The notes: generated by a model from the sequence alone, not told the origin. A DNA stretch of 64,000 nt from Metabacillus indicus LMG 22858 (GCF_000708755.2 NZ_JGVU02000002.1:1178001-1242000); one strand, 5' to 3'; positions 29,972-38,964 are shown, counted from the stretch's first letter. Numbers and translations are program-made.

Positions 29972-30092
29972 GAAGCGCCCGTTTTGCTCCGGCAGTCAGA
30001 TAAGAAATCACCCGAAAAGTCCGCTTTTGACTTTTTGGGGGATTTTGTTCTGACAGAGGAGTTGGGCGCTGCAGCTGGACAAGGAGTCAAGT
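29972..30092 (-). repeat. Copy of the ~122-bp dispersed repeat (inverted relative to the 32.6 kb copies)
   Basis: It contains AAAAGCGGAAGCGCCCG, GCTCCGGCAGTCAGATAAGA, CGAAAAGTCCGCTTTTGACT and GTTCTGACAGAGGAGTTGG. The reverse complements of these blocks occur in the same order in the tandem copies at 32621-32922. It lies in the nusB-yqhY gap, which otherwise holds no gene. Confidence 0.85.
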
Positions 30093-30171
30093 GCCTTCCG
30101 CTGCAGTTCACTGGTGTTTACATTTTTCATATTTTACGCTTTTAAAAATACCTTTTTCCGGGCTGAACTCA

Positions 30172-30202
30172 GAAAAAAAAACCAAAGGAAGAACTCCTCT
30201 GG
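30172..30202 (-). terminator. Terminator of the accB-accC-yqhY operon
   Basis: Minus-strand CCAGAGGA-GTTCT-TCCTTTGG stem followed by a run of T. Confidence 0.75.
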
Positions 30203-30204
30203 CT

Positions 30205-30612
30205 TTACATTTCCTGGTCGATTTCAATTTCCTGTGATTTTGTTTCGAATTGAATTCCGACTACATGGATATTAATCTCGTTGATTTCAAGAGCTGTCAT
30301 GTTGTACAACGCCTGGCGAGTGTTGTCCTGGATGCGCTGGGCGACGGTCGGGATGGAAACGCCGAACATCATGACGCAGTAGACATCGATTGTGATTCCG
30401 TCTTCAGAAAGGTCGACTTTCACGCCTTTGCCGTGATTTTTCTTGCCGAGGCGTTCTACAACGCCTGACGCGAAGTTTCCGCGCATTTGTGCAACGCCTT
30501 CTACTTCAGAAGCAGCGATTCCGGCAATCACTTCAATGACTTCCGGGGCAATTTCAACTTTGCCGAGACCATTTTCTTCATGAGTCATTTCAAGCAGCCT
30601 GTTTTCTTTCAA
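30205..30612 (-). CDS. yqhY: Asp23/Gls24 family protein YqhY
   Basis: 135 residues of the alkaline shock protein family (KVEIAPEVIEVIAGIAASEVEGVAQM, GITIDVYCVMMFG). In B. subtilis it is cotranscribed with accB-accC and linked genetically to acetyl-CoA carboxylase activity. Here it lies 22 bp after accC, the same arrangement. Confidence 0.93.
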   Translation of the reverse strand: MKENRLLEMTHEENGLGKVEIAPEVIEVIAGIAASEVEGVAQMRGNFASGVVERLGKKNHGKGVKVDLSEDGITIDVYCVMMFGVSIPTVAQRIQDNTRQALYNMTALEINEINIHVVGIQFETKSQEIEIDQEM

Positions 30613-30634
30613 GAGTCAGCACCTCCGTGTATTT

Positions 30635-31987
30635 TTAAGATTCCATAACTTTATGGATTTCTAAGAACTTCGTATTAAAGTCTCCGGAAACAAACGTTTC
30701 GTGTTCAAGCAGTTTTTGATGGAAAGGAATCGTTGTGTGGATCCCCTCTATAACAAATTCACTAAGCGCGCGTTTCATTCTGGCAATCGCTTCCTCGCGG
30801 GTTGCTCCATATGTGATCAATTTGGCGATCATGGAGTCGTAATATGGAGGAATGGAATAACCAGGGTATGCTGCTGAGTCTACTCTAACACCAAGGCCTC
30901 CGGGCGGCAAGTACATTTCTATTTTACCAGGAGAGGGCATAAAATTCTTCTCCGGATTCTCTGCATTGATGCGGCATTCGATTGCCCAGCCGTTAAAGAC
31001 AACATCTTCCTGCCTCACAGAAAGCTCTTTGCCTGAAGCAACCATGATTTGTTCCTTGATCAGGTCAATGCCTGTGACCATTTCCGTTACAGGATGCTCA
31101 ACCTGAATTCGCGTGTTCATCTCCATGAAGTAAAATTTATCTTCGATGTGATCAAAAATAAATTCGACTGTTCCTGCTCCAGTATAATTGACGGCTTCAG
31201 CAGCTTTAACAGCAGCCCTTCCCATCGTCTCGCGCATTTCAGCTGAAAGGGCAGGAGACGGGGTTTCTTCAACGAGTTTTTGAAGTCTGCGCTGAATGGA
31301 GCAGTCTCTTTCTCCTAAATGGATGACATTGCCGAGAGAGTCTGCCATGACCTGAATCTCCACGTGTCTGAAATCCTCAATGTACTTCTCAATGTAGACA
31401 CCGGGATTTCCAAATGCAGTAGCAGCTTCCTGCTGAGTAATTTGGATGCCTTTGATCAGATCCTGTTCTGTTTTTGCAACACGGATTCCTTTTCCGCCTC
31501 CGCCTGCCGTTGCTTTGATAATGACAGGGTATCCGATGTCATTTGCAAGTGAAACAGCATCTCCCGTATCCTTGATAATGCCTTGAGATCCCGGAACAAT
31601 CGGAACACCGGCTTTTCTCATCGTTTCCCTGGCAACGTCCTTTGTTCCCATTTTAGAGATCGCATCTGCGCTTGGTCCGACGAAGATGATGTTGCACTCT
31701 TCGCACAGCTCTGCAAAATCTGCATTTTCAGCCAGGAATCCGTAACCCGGATGAATGGCTTCACTGCCTGTAAGTTTTGCCACGCTGATGATATTTGTGA
31801 AATTCAGATAGCTGTCTTTTGAAGCTGTCGGTCCGACACAATACGCTTCATCAGCAAGCTGAACGTGCAGAGAATCTCTGTCTGCTTCTGAAAAGACCGC
31901 AACCGTCTCAATTCCCAGTTCTTTGCAGGCCCGAATGATCCGTACCGCAATTTCTCCTCTGTTTGCTATAAGCAATTTCTTAATCAT
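30635..31987 (-). CDS. accC: Acetyl-CoA carboxylase, biotin carboxylase subunit
   Basis: 450 residues. The ATP-grasp glycine-rich loop is [13 protein letters not shown], catalytic [14 protein letters not shown] and [13 protein letters not shown] follow. It carboxylates biotin on AccB in the first committed step of fatty acid synthesis. It lies 11 bp after accB. Confidence 0.98.
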   Translation of the reverse strand: MIKKLLIANRGEIAVRIIRACKELGIETVAVFSEADRDSLHVQLADEAYCVGPTASKDSYLNFTNIISVAKLTGSEAIHPGYGFLAENADFAELCEECNIIFVGPSADAISKMGTKDVARETMRKAGVPIVPGSQGIIKDTGDAVSLANDIGYPVIIKATAGGGGKGIRVAKTEQDLIKGIQITQQEAATAFGNPGVYIEKYIEDFRHVEIQVMADSLGNVIHLGERDCSIQRRLQKLVEETPSPALSAEMRETMGRAAVKAAEAVNYTGAGTVEFIFDHIEDKFYFMEMNTRIQVEHPVTEMVTGIDLIKEQIMVASGKELSVRQEDVVFNGWAIECRINAENPEKNFMPSPGKIEMYLPPGGLGVRVDSAAYPGYSIPPYYDSMIAKLITYGATREEAIARMKRALSEFVIEGIHTTIPFHQKLLEHETFVSGDFNTKFLEIHKVMES

Positions 31988-31998
31988 AGTTTCTCTCC

Positions 31999-32499
31999 TT
32001 ACTCTGGTCTGACAAGGAATAAAGGCTGTCCGTATTCTACTAGCTGGCCATTTTCAGCCAGGATTTCAACGATTTCGCCTTTTACTTCTGCTTCAATTTC
32101 ATTAAACAGCTTCATCGCTTCTACGATGCAGACAACCGAATCATTAGTTACCTTTGAACCAACGCTCACATAGTTGTCTGTGTCAGGTGATGACGCTGCA
32201 TAGAACGTGCCGACCATCGGCGAAGTGATTTTATGTAGATTTTCATCCTGGGCAGGAGCCTTCGCTTCTTCCTTTGGCACTTCTTTTACTTCCTGAAGGG
32301 CTGCAGGAGCCGCAGCCGGCTGTGCTGCTGGCATTTGAGGAGCTGCTTGTACAGGAGCTGTCTGCACAGCTGCTTTCTCAAGCTCTTCCATGCGTTTCTT
32401 TAACTTAATTTTAGATCCTTCATGTTCATACGTAAATTCGTCGATTGAAGACTGGTCAACAAGCTTGATCAGTTCTCTGATTTCTTGTATTTTCAACAT
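31999..32499 (-). CDS. accB: Biotin carboxyl carrier protein of acetyl-CoA carboxylase
   Basis: 166 residues. The N-terminal helical part is followed by an Ala/Pro-rich linker (about 45-75) and a C-terminal biotinyl domain with the modified Lys in [14 protein letters not shown] behind AGGGGTGCCAGCAG. Confidence 0.97.
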   Translation of the reverse strand: MLKIQEIRELIKLVDQSSIDEFTYEHEGSKIKLKKRMEELEKAAVQTAPVQAAPQMPAAQPAAAPAALQEVKEVPKEEAKAPAQDENLHKITSPMVGTFYAASSPDTDNYVSVGSKVTNDSVVCIVEAMKLFNEIEAEVKGEIVEILAENGQLVEYGQPLFLVRPE

Positions 32500-32620
32500 C
32501 TGCTGGCACCCCTATTCAAATTCTTGATGATTGTGATTCCGTGTCTAAGCAAGGCAAAGCTTCATTTAAGGATTATGGACTATGAAAGAAAAAACGCCAA
32601 AAAAGCATTGCCCGTACTCT

Positions 32621-32922
32621 TCGGGTGATTTCTTATCTGACTGCCGGAGCTAAACGGGTGCTTCCGCTTTTCTTATTGTCCAGCTCCATCAGCCAACTCC
32701 TCTGTCAGAACAGGAATCGTCGAAAAAGGCAAAAAGCGCCTTTCCGGGTGATTCCTTATGTGACTGCCGGAGCTAAACGGGTGCTTCCGCTTTTCTTATT
32801 GTCCAGCTCCATCAGCCAACTCCTCTGTCAGAACAAAATCCCCGAAAAAGTCAAAACCGGACTTTTCCGGTGATTTCTTATCTGACTGTCGGAGCTGAAC
32901 GGCTGATTCCGCTTTTCTTATA
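32621..32922 (+). repeat. Tandem ~122-bp intergenic repeats (one partial and two full copies)
   Basis: The block CTG(C/T)CGGAGCT(A/G)AACGG begins at 32641, 32764 and 32885 (periods 123 and 121), each followed by (C/A)TTCCGCTTTTCTTA. Between them lie TTGTCCAGCTCCATCAGCC and AACTCCTCTGTCAGAACA. The unit is imperfectly self-complementary (CGGACTTTTCCGG; AAAGCGCCTTT). It fills much of the 613-bp accB-spoIIIAH gap and does not code. Confidence 0.9.
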
Positions 32923-33025
32923 GCCTAGTACTAAAACGAAGTCCTATGTCTATCTTACGACATTTGCGTGCTTGAATTCAATATGTATTCTTGCCCGCCC
33001 CCGGTGATCTTAAAATAATCTGTTC

Positions 33026-33052
33026 TTTTCAATTATAAGGGATAATTGAAAA
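33026..33052. repeat. 11-bp perfect palindrome between accB and spoIIIAH
   Basis: TTTTCAATTAT-AAGGG-ATAATTGAAAA. AT-rich with a 5-nt spacer. It is either an operator or a weak hairpin; no assignment. Confidence 0.6.
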
Positions 33053-33079
33053 TTTTGAAATGACAGGCAGGTAAAAGAG

Positions 33080-33108
33080 AAAACCCCGCGCCATGGACGC
33101 GGAGTTTT
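33080..33108 (-). terminator. Terminator of the spoIIIA operon
   Basis: Minus-strand AAAACTCCGCG-TCCATGG-CGCGGGGTTTT stem just after the spoIIIAH stop. Confidence 0.85.
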
Positions 33109-33112
33109 ACGA

Positions 33113-33691
33113 TTATTGATTTGAAGGTTCAAGCGTGACAGCTACATCTTCCATACCTTTCATCTCGCTGCTGACAAGCTGGATGATTTTGTTCGCTTCT
33201 GAAGCTGAGCTTTCTTTCGCTTTTACTGTTACTTTGACTTTTTCGCCTTCAATTCTTACAAGGGCATCATCGTAGCCGTTTGATTTGATGAACGTTTCAA
33301 GGATTTCTTCGTTGGCAACTGCTTCATCAATCGCATTCATCTCATCACGGGCAGCGCTTTTTTCTGCAGCACTCGCCTCTTTGCTTGCTACAATATCTTC
33401 AAGACTTTCTTTCTTGGCGTTTCGGGAATCTTCAAGCTGCATGCGAATCGTTGCAAAAAGTTCATCGTTTGAAACAGAAACAACCGTTCCGTCCTCTGCT
33501 TCTTCAACTGTCACTTCTGCCTCTCCATCTTTCTTTGCTTCTTTCGCAGCTTCCGCTTTCTCTGCTTTTTCAGCACCTGTCATAGCCACATCATTTTTGA
33601 TTTCTTCAGGTGTCGTGATGTAGTACACTGAAAGCACAACCACCAAGCTTAACATTGTTAATAACCAAACCGTTTGTTTTTTCAGCATCAT
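33113..33691 (-). CDS. spoIIIAH: Stage III sporulation protein AH
   Basis: 192 residues. An N-terminal membrane anchor (VWLLTMLSLVVVLSVYYI), a charged Ala/Glu/Lys linker, and a C-terminal EscJ/YscJ-like ring-forming domain. The mother-cell protein binds forespore SpoIIQ across the septum and forms the feeding-channel ring. The start may be the second ATG. Confidence 0.95.
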   Translation of the reverse strand: MMLKKQTVWLLTMLSLVVVLSVYYITTPEEIKNDVAMTGAEKAEKAEAAKEAKKDGEAEVTVEEAEDGTVVSVSNDELFATIRMQLEDSRNAKKESLEDIVASKEASAAEKSAARDEMNAIDEAVANEEILETFIKSNGYDDALVRIEGEKVKVTVKAKESSASEANKIIQLVSSEMKGMEDVAVTLEPSNQ

Positions 33692-33705
33692 TCAAGAATC
33701 CTCCT

Positions 33706-34359
33706 CTATTTCCCTTTTTTCGCTGCAACTGCTACGCGGTGGCTTGGGACTCCAAGCACTCTCGTTACAGCCTCAACGATTGATTTTTTTATTTGAATGT
33801 TGTCAGCACCCTCAGCTACCACAAGCACACCCCTGATTTCCGGTTTTTTCGTCTGCAGGATGATGGGTGTCTCCTGATCTCCCTTTCGGATAATAACAAC
33901 GGATTCTTCTGTTGAACCATCTTCCACTGTCCGCTTGCCGCCCTGAGGATCTGTCTCTTCAGTTGTCTGGTTCTGGCTGACGCTGTTTCTCTCAAGAATT
34001 TGCTCGGAAGTCGCTTCTACGTTGACAACGACCATGGCATTGTTTATTCCGGACATGGAATCAAGCGCTTCTTTTAATTGATTCTCGTATTCCTGCTCAT
34101 ATTTCTCGATTGAACCTGAGCCCCCGCCTTCATCAGCCGGTTTAAACACTTCTTCGTCTTTATCAGATGCAGAAGACATTCCGGAGACTTGAGATACGTC
34201 AGGCATGGCTGTCTGACCGGACAACAGATTGCTTACGAGCATGAATCCGATGCCAAGCGCAAGCGCGATCAGGAGGTAGTGGTACTTGTTCGGTTTTTTG
34301 CCGTTTTCAGAGTTTAGCAGTGTTTTCAATTTTTCCAGCAATTGTTTGGGACTATTCAT
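33706..34359 (-). CDS. spoIIIAG: Stage III sporulation protein AG
   Basis: 217 residues: short cytoplasmic part, one membrane segment (HYLLIALALGIGFMLV), then a ring-building domain (EYENQLKEALDSMSGINNAMVVV...). It forms a large ring in the engulfment channel. It overlaps spoIIIAF by 8 nt. Confidence 0.95.
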   Translation of the reverse strand: MNSPKQLLEKLKTLLNSENGKKPNKYHYLLIALALGIGFMLVSNLLSGQTAMPDVSQVSGMSSASDKDEEVFKPADEGGGSGSIEKYEQEYENQLKEALDSMSGINNAMVVVNVEATSEQILERNSVSQNQTTEETDPQGGKRTVEDGSTEESVVIIRKGDQETPIILQTKKPEIRGVLVVAEGADNIQIKKSIVEAVTRVLGVPSHRVAVAAKKGK

Positions 34360-34981
34360 CTGTGCTGCCCTCCCCCCCTTCCATTTTCAAGGAAATCTTC
34401 TCAGGGTCGACTCCCCAGATACTTGCTAAATAAGCTTTAATCTCAGGTTCAGAAGAAATGGAAGCTTCCTCTTCCCTATTAGTACCGCCGATGTCAACCG
34501 GCTGTACAGCTTCAACGGCTCCGGTTTCTTCTGCGCCGGGCTGAAGCGTCACTTCAATGCTCTGGAGACTGGTTTCTATTTTTTCAAAAGGTGCTTCTGC
34601 AGATAGACGAATGTCTTTTATCGCTAGATCATAGCTTTTCACCAGCTCCTCTTTTGCCTGCGTTTTTAATTGGACAGCCATGTTTTCTAAAATATATGCA
34701 TCATTTGAGGCTTGTATTTCTTTTTTTTGTGAATCTATGGATTTTTTTATTTCTGCTTCTTTTGCAGAAGAGTAGCTGCCGATCCCGGCTTCCTGGACCA
34801 TTGCCGGGATATCGGCGGACAAAAGCTTAAAAATCGGTGACAGGATAATCACGATCAGAAGAAGGCTGATCACCATTTTGGCGTACTTTTGCATGGCCGA
34901 GTTCGGCAAAAGCAGATCCAGTATGACAGCCAGCATGATGAAAAGAATAATGTTTGCAATCCACTCTGTCAGAAATGACAT
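34352..34981 (-). CDS. spoIIIAF: Stage III sporulation protein AF
   Basis: 209 residues with two N-terminal membrane segments (IANIILFIMLAVILDLLLP and MVISLLLIVIILSPIF) and a soluble ring-building-motif domain. Part of the SpoIIIA-SpoIIQ channel. Confidence 0.94.
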   Translation of the reverse strand: MSFLTEWIANIILFIMLAVILDLLLPNSAMQKYAKMVISLLLIVIILSPIFKLLSADIPAMVQEAGIGSYSSAKEAEIKKSIDSQKKEIQASNDAYILENMAVQLKTQAKEELVKSYDLAIKDIRLSAEAPFEKIETSLQSIEVTLQPGAEETGAVEAVQPVDIGGTNREEEASISSEPEIKAYLASIWGVDPEKISLKMEGGEGSTDE

Positions 34982-34993
34982 GCCGACTCCCTC

Positions 34994-36172
34994 CTATCGA
35001 ACCATCATGGTTATATTGCCAGCCGCAATAATGACTGTAAGACTCAGGAAAAACATCAGTGACACGATGGCAAGCGCCGCAAAAATATAGATGACACTTT
35101 TGCTGATGATATCCAGGCATTTGATGATCGGACCGCCGCCAAGGGGCTGAAGCAGTGCAGCTGTAAATTTATAAATAAAGGCCAGAGTCAGCACTTTTAT
35201 CGCCGGGAAAGCAGCGATAAACAGGAGAATCGCCACACCGAGAATGCCCACTGTGTTCTTCAGAAGAACAGAAGCGCTGATGACCGTATCGGTTGCATCG
35301 GTAAACATCCGCCCGAGGACAGGTATAAAGTTTCCTGTCACAAACTTGGCCGTGCGGATGGCCATCCCGTCAGAAACGGCAGCTGATGCCCCCTGAACAG
35401 AAATGACTCCGAGAAATACCGTTAAAAACGTACCAAGCAGCCCGATCCCTATGTTTCTTAGAAGCTGGGCCAGCTGCGTTACTTTATACTGATCCGTGAG
35501 CGTGCTGACAATGCTCAGCAAAGCGGAGAGAAACAGAAGCGGCAGAACAATTTTTTCAATCAGCACTCCGCTTGTATTCATGAGGAAAAGGATGACCGGG
35601 TGAAAAAATGCTGCTGATATCAGCCCGCCGGATGCCGCCATCAGAGCAAGAAGAAGCGGAATGAGTGCGAGTATGAAGCTTGACATCGTCCGGATCGCTT
35701 CAACCGTATATTCAATGGCAATATGAAAGCTGTTCAGAGCGATGATCATTAAAACCATGTAAACGAGAGCATAAGCGACTTTGCTGACTGTGCTCTGGCT
35801 GAACGCGTCCTGAAGGAGCTGCAGCAGCATGCTGAAAATTGTCAGCATAATCAATGTCCCGAGCAGTTTTCCGTTTGCGATGATTTCATGGAAAATGTAG
35901 CTCAGGAAAGCTTTTGACCATTCTTTAAAGGATAATTCTTTCTCGCCATTTAAAAATTGAAGCAGACTTCCTTTCTGGCTTTCAGGAAGATACCCTCCGT
36001 ATTCTGTCATAATGTCGTCCCAGAACGTTTTAATTTCCTGGATCCCAAGCTTGTCTATCTGCTGATCAACCAATTCCTGCTGCGGTGGAGGGGGAGAAGC
36101 TTGTACAAGAGCCGGAAATGAAAAAAAGAAAAGAAAAAAGACAGCGGCGATTCCCTTTTTAATAACTCTCAC
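34994..36172 (-). CDS. spoIIIAE: Stage III sporulation protein AE
   Basis: 392 residues: a cleavable-type signal sequence (AAVFFLFFFSFPALVQA), a soluble stretch, and about seven or eight membrane segments. Polytopic channel component required for SigG activity in the forespore. Confidence 0.95.
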   Translation of the reverse strand: MRVIKKGIAAVFFLFFFSFPALVQASPPPPQQELVDQQIDKLGIQEIKTFWDDIMTEYGGYLPESQKGSLLQFLNGEKELSFKEWSKAFLSYIFHEIIANGKLLGTLIMLTIFSMLLQLLQDAFSQSTVSKVAYALVYMVLMIIALNSFHIAIEYTVEAIRTMSSFILALIPLLLALMAASGGLISAAFFHPVILFLMNTSGVLIEKIVLPLLFLSALLSIVSTLTDQYKVTQLAQLLRNIGIGLLGTFLTVFLGVISVQGASAAVSDGMAIRTAKFVTGNFIPVLGRMFTDATDTVISASVLLKNTVGILGVAILLFIAAFPAIKVLTLAFIYKFTAALLQPLGGGPIIKCLDIISKSVIYIFAALAIVSLMFFLSLTVIIAAGNITMMVR

Positions 36173-36182
36173 CCCTTATCCA

Positions 36183-36572
36183 TCACGCCGGTATCAGGCC
36201 GATGATGGTTTCAATTATGACAGTCAGGATCGGAACCGCCATTGCAAGAATAATGATTTTTCCGCCAAGCTCAATCTTTGAAGCAATGGCTCCCTGACCT
36301 GCATCCTTTGTAATCTGTGCGCCGAATTCGGCAATATAGGCAATTCCGATAATTTTCAGGATCGTCTCCACATACATCATGTTAATGTTTGCATTCAGCG
36401 CAATTTTTTCAATCATGGTGATAATCTGGGAAACGCCGTCGACTAAAAACAGAAAAATGACGCAGCCGACAAAAACCACGAGCATGAATGCATATGTCGG
36501 CTTTTGTTCCTTTACAATCAATGCGAGAAAAGTAGCAACTAAACCAAGTCCGACAATCTGTATAATTTCAAT
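36183..36572 (-). CDS. spoIIIAD: Stage III sporulation protein AD, probable ATT start
   Basis: The family is about 133 residues and begins with a membrane segment of the type QIVGLGLxATFLxLIVKEQKP. That segment is encoded here (IEIIQIVGLGLVATFLALIVKEQKP), but between the spoIIIAC stop and residue 18 there is no ATG, GTG, TTG or CTG codon. The first TTG (36521) would delete the helix. The best start is ATT at 36570-36572, seven nt after GGGGGG, giving 129 residues. Downstream NVYVET-like and AEFGAQITKDAGQGAIASKIELGGK are typical. Confidence 0.9.
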   Translation of the reverse strand: MEIIQIVGLGLVATFLALIVKEQKPTYAFMLVVFVGCVIFLFLVDGVSQIITMIEKIALNANINMMYVETILKIIGIAYIAEFGAQITKDAGQGAIASKIELGGKIIILAMAVPILTVIIETIIGLIPA

Positions 36573-36584
36573 GGCTGAGCCCCC

Positions 36585-36791
36585 CTATCCCTGAAAAAGG
36601 AAGACTGATTTAATTTTCTGAAACAAATCTTCTACAATGGAAGCCACCATAAACAGAATATAAATAAAACCCAGGAGCGTGACCCATTGCGCATACTCTT
36701 TTTTGCCCATCTGATCAAGGATTGTGTGAAGAAACGCGACGACAATTCCGATGCCCGCTATTTGAAAAATGATATTAACATCTACTCCCAT
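36585..36791 (-). CDS. spoIIIAC: Stage III sporulation protein AC
   Basis: 68 residues, two membrane segments (IIFQIAGIGIVVAFLHTIL; VTLLGFIYILFMVASIV), exactly the usual family size. Its TAG stop is in the same frame as spoIIIAD, only 12 nt before the inferred ATT. Confidence 0.95.
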   Translation of the reverse strand: MGVDVNIIFQIAGIGIVVAFLHTILDQMGKKEYAQWVTLLGFIYILFMVASIVEDLFQKIKSVFLFQG

Positions 36792-36812
36792 TGCATGTAA
36801 TCCTCCTGACTG

Positions 36813-37328
36813 CTACATCAATAAAATAACCAGCAATAAACCCGATAAGAATCCAAGGCTTTTCAGCATTTTTTCATAGCGGCTCTGTCTGTCGAGTGCA
36901 TCCGCTTCCTCTCTTTCAAGATGGGCAAGTGCGAGGCGGATATGTTTCTGCTGAGAGATCAGGTCGTGCTGGCCGAGTGTTTCGCCAAACTGCTTCATGA
37001 TCTCGTACTCTCCCTGCTTAAAGGCAGTCATCCTCCATACTTCCTGCAAACTGTTTTCCCAGGCTGCCCTGACGCTTGTATGCCCTGCAGACAGACGCTT
37101 TGAAAATACCTCAAAAAACCAGGAAAGCGGCTTTGGCATTTGCTTTGAAAGGGTGGCGGCTGCTTCTTTTAACGGGGTATGAGCATACATGATTTCTGCT
37201 TCGAGCGCCTGCAGGGCAACCTTCAGCTGTCTCAGCTGGCGCGGGCGTTCACTGATGTGTTTTGCCGTTTCAAAACCGGCCCATGTTGTAGCAAGCAGGA
37301 TGAATACAGCTCCAAGCAGCTTCAGCAT
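36813..37328 (-). CDS. spoIIIAB: Stage III sporulation protein AB
   Basis: 171 residues: N-terminal and C-terminal membrane segments around a helical domain (LKVALQALEAEIMYAHTPLKEA) resembling type II secretion GspF. It overlaps spoIIIAA by 7 nt. Confidence 0.95.
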   Translation of the reverse strand: MLKLLGAVFILLATTWAGFETAKHISERPRQLRQLKVALQALEAEIMYAHTPLKEAAATLSKQMPKPLSWFFEVFSKRLSAGHTSVRAAWENSLQEVWRMTAFKQGEYEIMKQFGETLGQHDLISQQKHIRLALAHLEREEADALDRQSRYEKMLKSLGFLSGLLLVILLM

Positions 37329-38245
37329 AGCGGGACACCTTCTTCCGTTCTGACAATCCGTCCTTCTTCATCAATGACTCTCTGGACCGTTCCGGGACCG
37401 CTTACTCTTGATAGCTCTATGAATCTCTTAAAAACATGATGATTTAATAGAGGAGCAATAGTCGGCCTCATTTTAATATCCTCAAGAGAGCATCCGTGAA
37501 CGGATATAAACAGTCCGACACCCGCATGAACGGCCTCAAGTATCGCTTCTGTATCTTCCATTCTCCCCGCCTCATCCACAACGAGAACATCGGGGCTCAT
37601 AGAGCGGATCATCATCATCATGCCTTCTGCTTTCGGGCATGCATCAAGCACGTCCACTCTTTCGCCGAACTCATGCTGGGGTATGCCGTTTATGCATCCT
37701 GCAATCTCTGAGCGCTCATCTACAATCCCTACTTTTCTTGATGGGATCTGTCCATGGCCTGTACTCATAATTCGTGCAAAGTCGCGGAGCATCGTCGTTT
37801 TACCAGTCTGAGGCGGGCCGATAATCATGGTATTCAGCCACTCTCCGCTGTAGCAGCAATGGATGAACCGGTCAGCAATTCCGCGTTTTTGGCGCGCTAC
37901 CCGAATGTTGAAAGACGTGACATTGCGGATGGCTTTTACACGGCCGTTTTCTGTTATGACCCTCCCCGATAGCCCTACACGATGGCCGCCCTGAATGGTG
38001 ATAAAGCCGCGTTTGAGCTCTTCTTCAAGTGCGTAGATGCTGTATTGGCTCAGTTCGCTCAGCAGAGAAATTCCGTCCTGATGTGTAGCGATGCATGACA
38101 GGAAAACAGGTTTTCCCGCCGCTGTCACTTCAACCCGCTTTGATATTCTGATGCGAATCTCTTCCATTTGCTGCAGCACATGCGGCGGAAGGTCCAGTAT
38201 ATGCTGTCTGATCGGCTCAGGAAGCATAGCTGTAATCTCATTCAC
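37322..38245 (-). CDS. spoIIIAA: Stage III sporulation protein AA (ATPase)
   Basis: 307 residues of the secretion-ATPase type. Walker A is IIGPPQTGKTTMLRD and Walker B MSPDVLVVDEAGR. It powers assembly or transport of the channel from the mother cell. The GTG at 38245 lies 7 nt after AAGGAGG; an in-frame ATG at 38263 sits upstream of that Shine-Dalgarno and was not chosen. Confidence 0.94.
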   Translation of the reverse strand: MNEITAMLPEPIRQHILDLPPHVLQQMEEIRIRISKRVEVTAAGKPVFLSCIATHQDGISLLSELSQYSIYALEEELKRGFITIQGGHRVGLSGRVITENGRVKAIRNVTSFNIRVARQKRGIADRFIHCCYSGEWLNTMIIGPPQTGKTTMLRDFARIMSTGHGQIPSRKVGIVDERSEIAGCINGIPQHEFGERVDVLDACPKAEGMMMMIRSMSPDVLVVDEAGRMEDTEAILEAVHAGVGLFISVHGCSLEDIKMRPTIAPLLNHHVFKRFIELSRVSGPGTVQRVIDEEGRIVRTEEGVPLC

Positions 38246-38280
38246 ATGGCTTCCTCCTTGCATAGTCTCTTAATACTCCT

Positions 38281-38309
38281 ATGTTTATGCAGGCTTGGAC
38301 ACATTATGA
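38281..38309 (-). promoter_or_regulatory. Possible SigE promoter of the spoIIIA operon
   Basis: Minus-strand TCATAAT (38303-38309) and CATAAACAT (38281-38289) resemble the SigE -35 (KCATATT) and -10 (CATACAAT) about 13 nt apart. Expected because spoIIIA is mother-cell specific. Confidence 0.4.
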
Positions 38310-38317
38310 CTGTGACC

Positions 38318-38599
38318 TCATTTATAAACCCCAATTAAGATAAAGGCTACGCCGATTGAGATGAAAATCAGTTTTGCATAAGACAGCTGTTCAGCAATTT
38401 GGAAAATGCCGATCGTCATTGTCAAAATAAAAATGACCGGCCCGACAATGGCTAACAATGAGTTGATCAGTACTGCCTTCCGCACATCATTAAAGACAAG
38501 CATCAAAACAGCAGCTGTCATTTCAATGCTTGCAGACAGCAGCCTCAAAAGGGCCATGGATCTGACAGCAGGATCCAGACCGGCTAGAAAATGCTTCAT
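38318..38599 (-). CDS. yqhV: YqhV family membrane protein (DUF2619)
   Basis: 93 residues, three predicted membrane segments (MALLRLLSASIEMTAAVLMLV; SLLAIVGPVIFILTMTIGI; LIFISIGVAFILIGVY). Same position as yqhV in B. subtilis, between efp and spoIIIAA. Function unknown. Confidence 0.9.
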   Translation of the reverse strand: MKHFLAGLDPAVRSMALLRLLSASIEMTAAVLMLVFNDVRKAVLINSLLAIVGPVIFILTMTIGIFQIAEQLSYAKLIFISIGVAFILIGVYK

Positions 38600-38737
38600 C
38601 TTCTTCCTCCCCTACTCTTCTAATCACAAAGCTGCGGAGTTTCGCTTGTCCATTCCCTAAAGAACGAAAACGGAGCCCGCAACCGGAGTGATAGTCCAGT
38701 CTATGAGAGAAAAAGGCCGTTTAGACAAAAAGAATTC

Positions 38738-38766
38738 TTGACAGAATTTTCAGATTTTATAATAAT
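38738..38766 (+). promoter_or_regulatory. Predicted sigma-A promoter of the 58-aa membrane protein gene
   Basis: A perfect TTGACA (38738-38743), 17 bp, then AATAAT (38761-38766). Confidence 0.55.
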
Positions 38767-38787
38767 AGGTACAAAGGGGGATGTGTC

Positions 38788-38964
38788 ATGGGATTTGGAA
38801 TAGAAGCTTATGAGGTCTATCACTATTTGCAGTGGGCCATTGGGATTGCCGTATACATAGTATTGCCGGCCGCACTTCTTTTCAAAGCGGGGAAAAAGAG
38901 AGAGCAGGAGCCGCGTACTTTCCGGGCGCAGACAATTATTGAAGAAACAAAAAACTCCATCTGA
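38788..38964 (+). CDS. Small single-pass membrane protein (58 aa), unknown
   Basis: ATG 7 nt after AAAGGGGG. One membrane segment (HYLQWAIGIAVYIVLPAALLF) followed by a basic stretch KAGKKREQEPR and a short polar tail. The TGA stop lies at the centre of the terminator palindrome shared with efp. I do not recognise the family. Confidence 0.7.
   Translation: MGFGIEAYEVYHYLQWAIGIAVYIVLPAALLFKAGKKREQEPRTFRAQTIIEETKNSI

Noticed and set aside
29855-30145. ORFs on both strands across the nusB-yqhY gap
   Set aside because: They are products of the GC-rich repeats; no ribosome sites, no domains.
32625-32873. 82-aa ORF with an internal duplicated peptide
   Set aside because: The duplication only reflects the ~122-bp DNA repeat; no ribosome site and no conserved domain.
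32926-32945. FapR operator upstream of accB (CTAGTACTAA)
   Set aside because: Only one half-site resembles TTAGTAC; the required dyad is missing.
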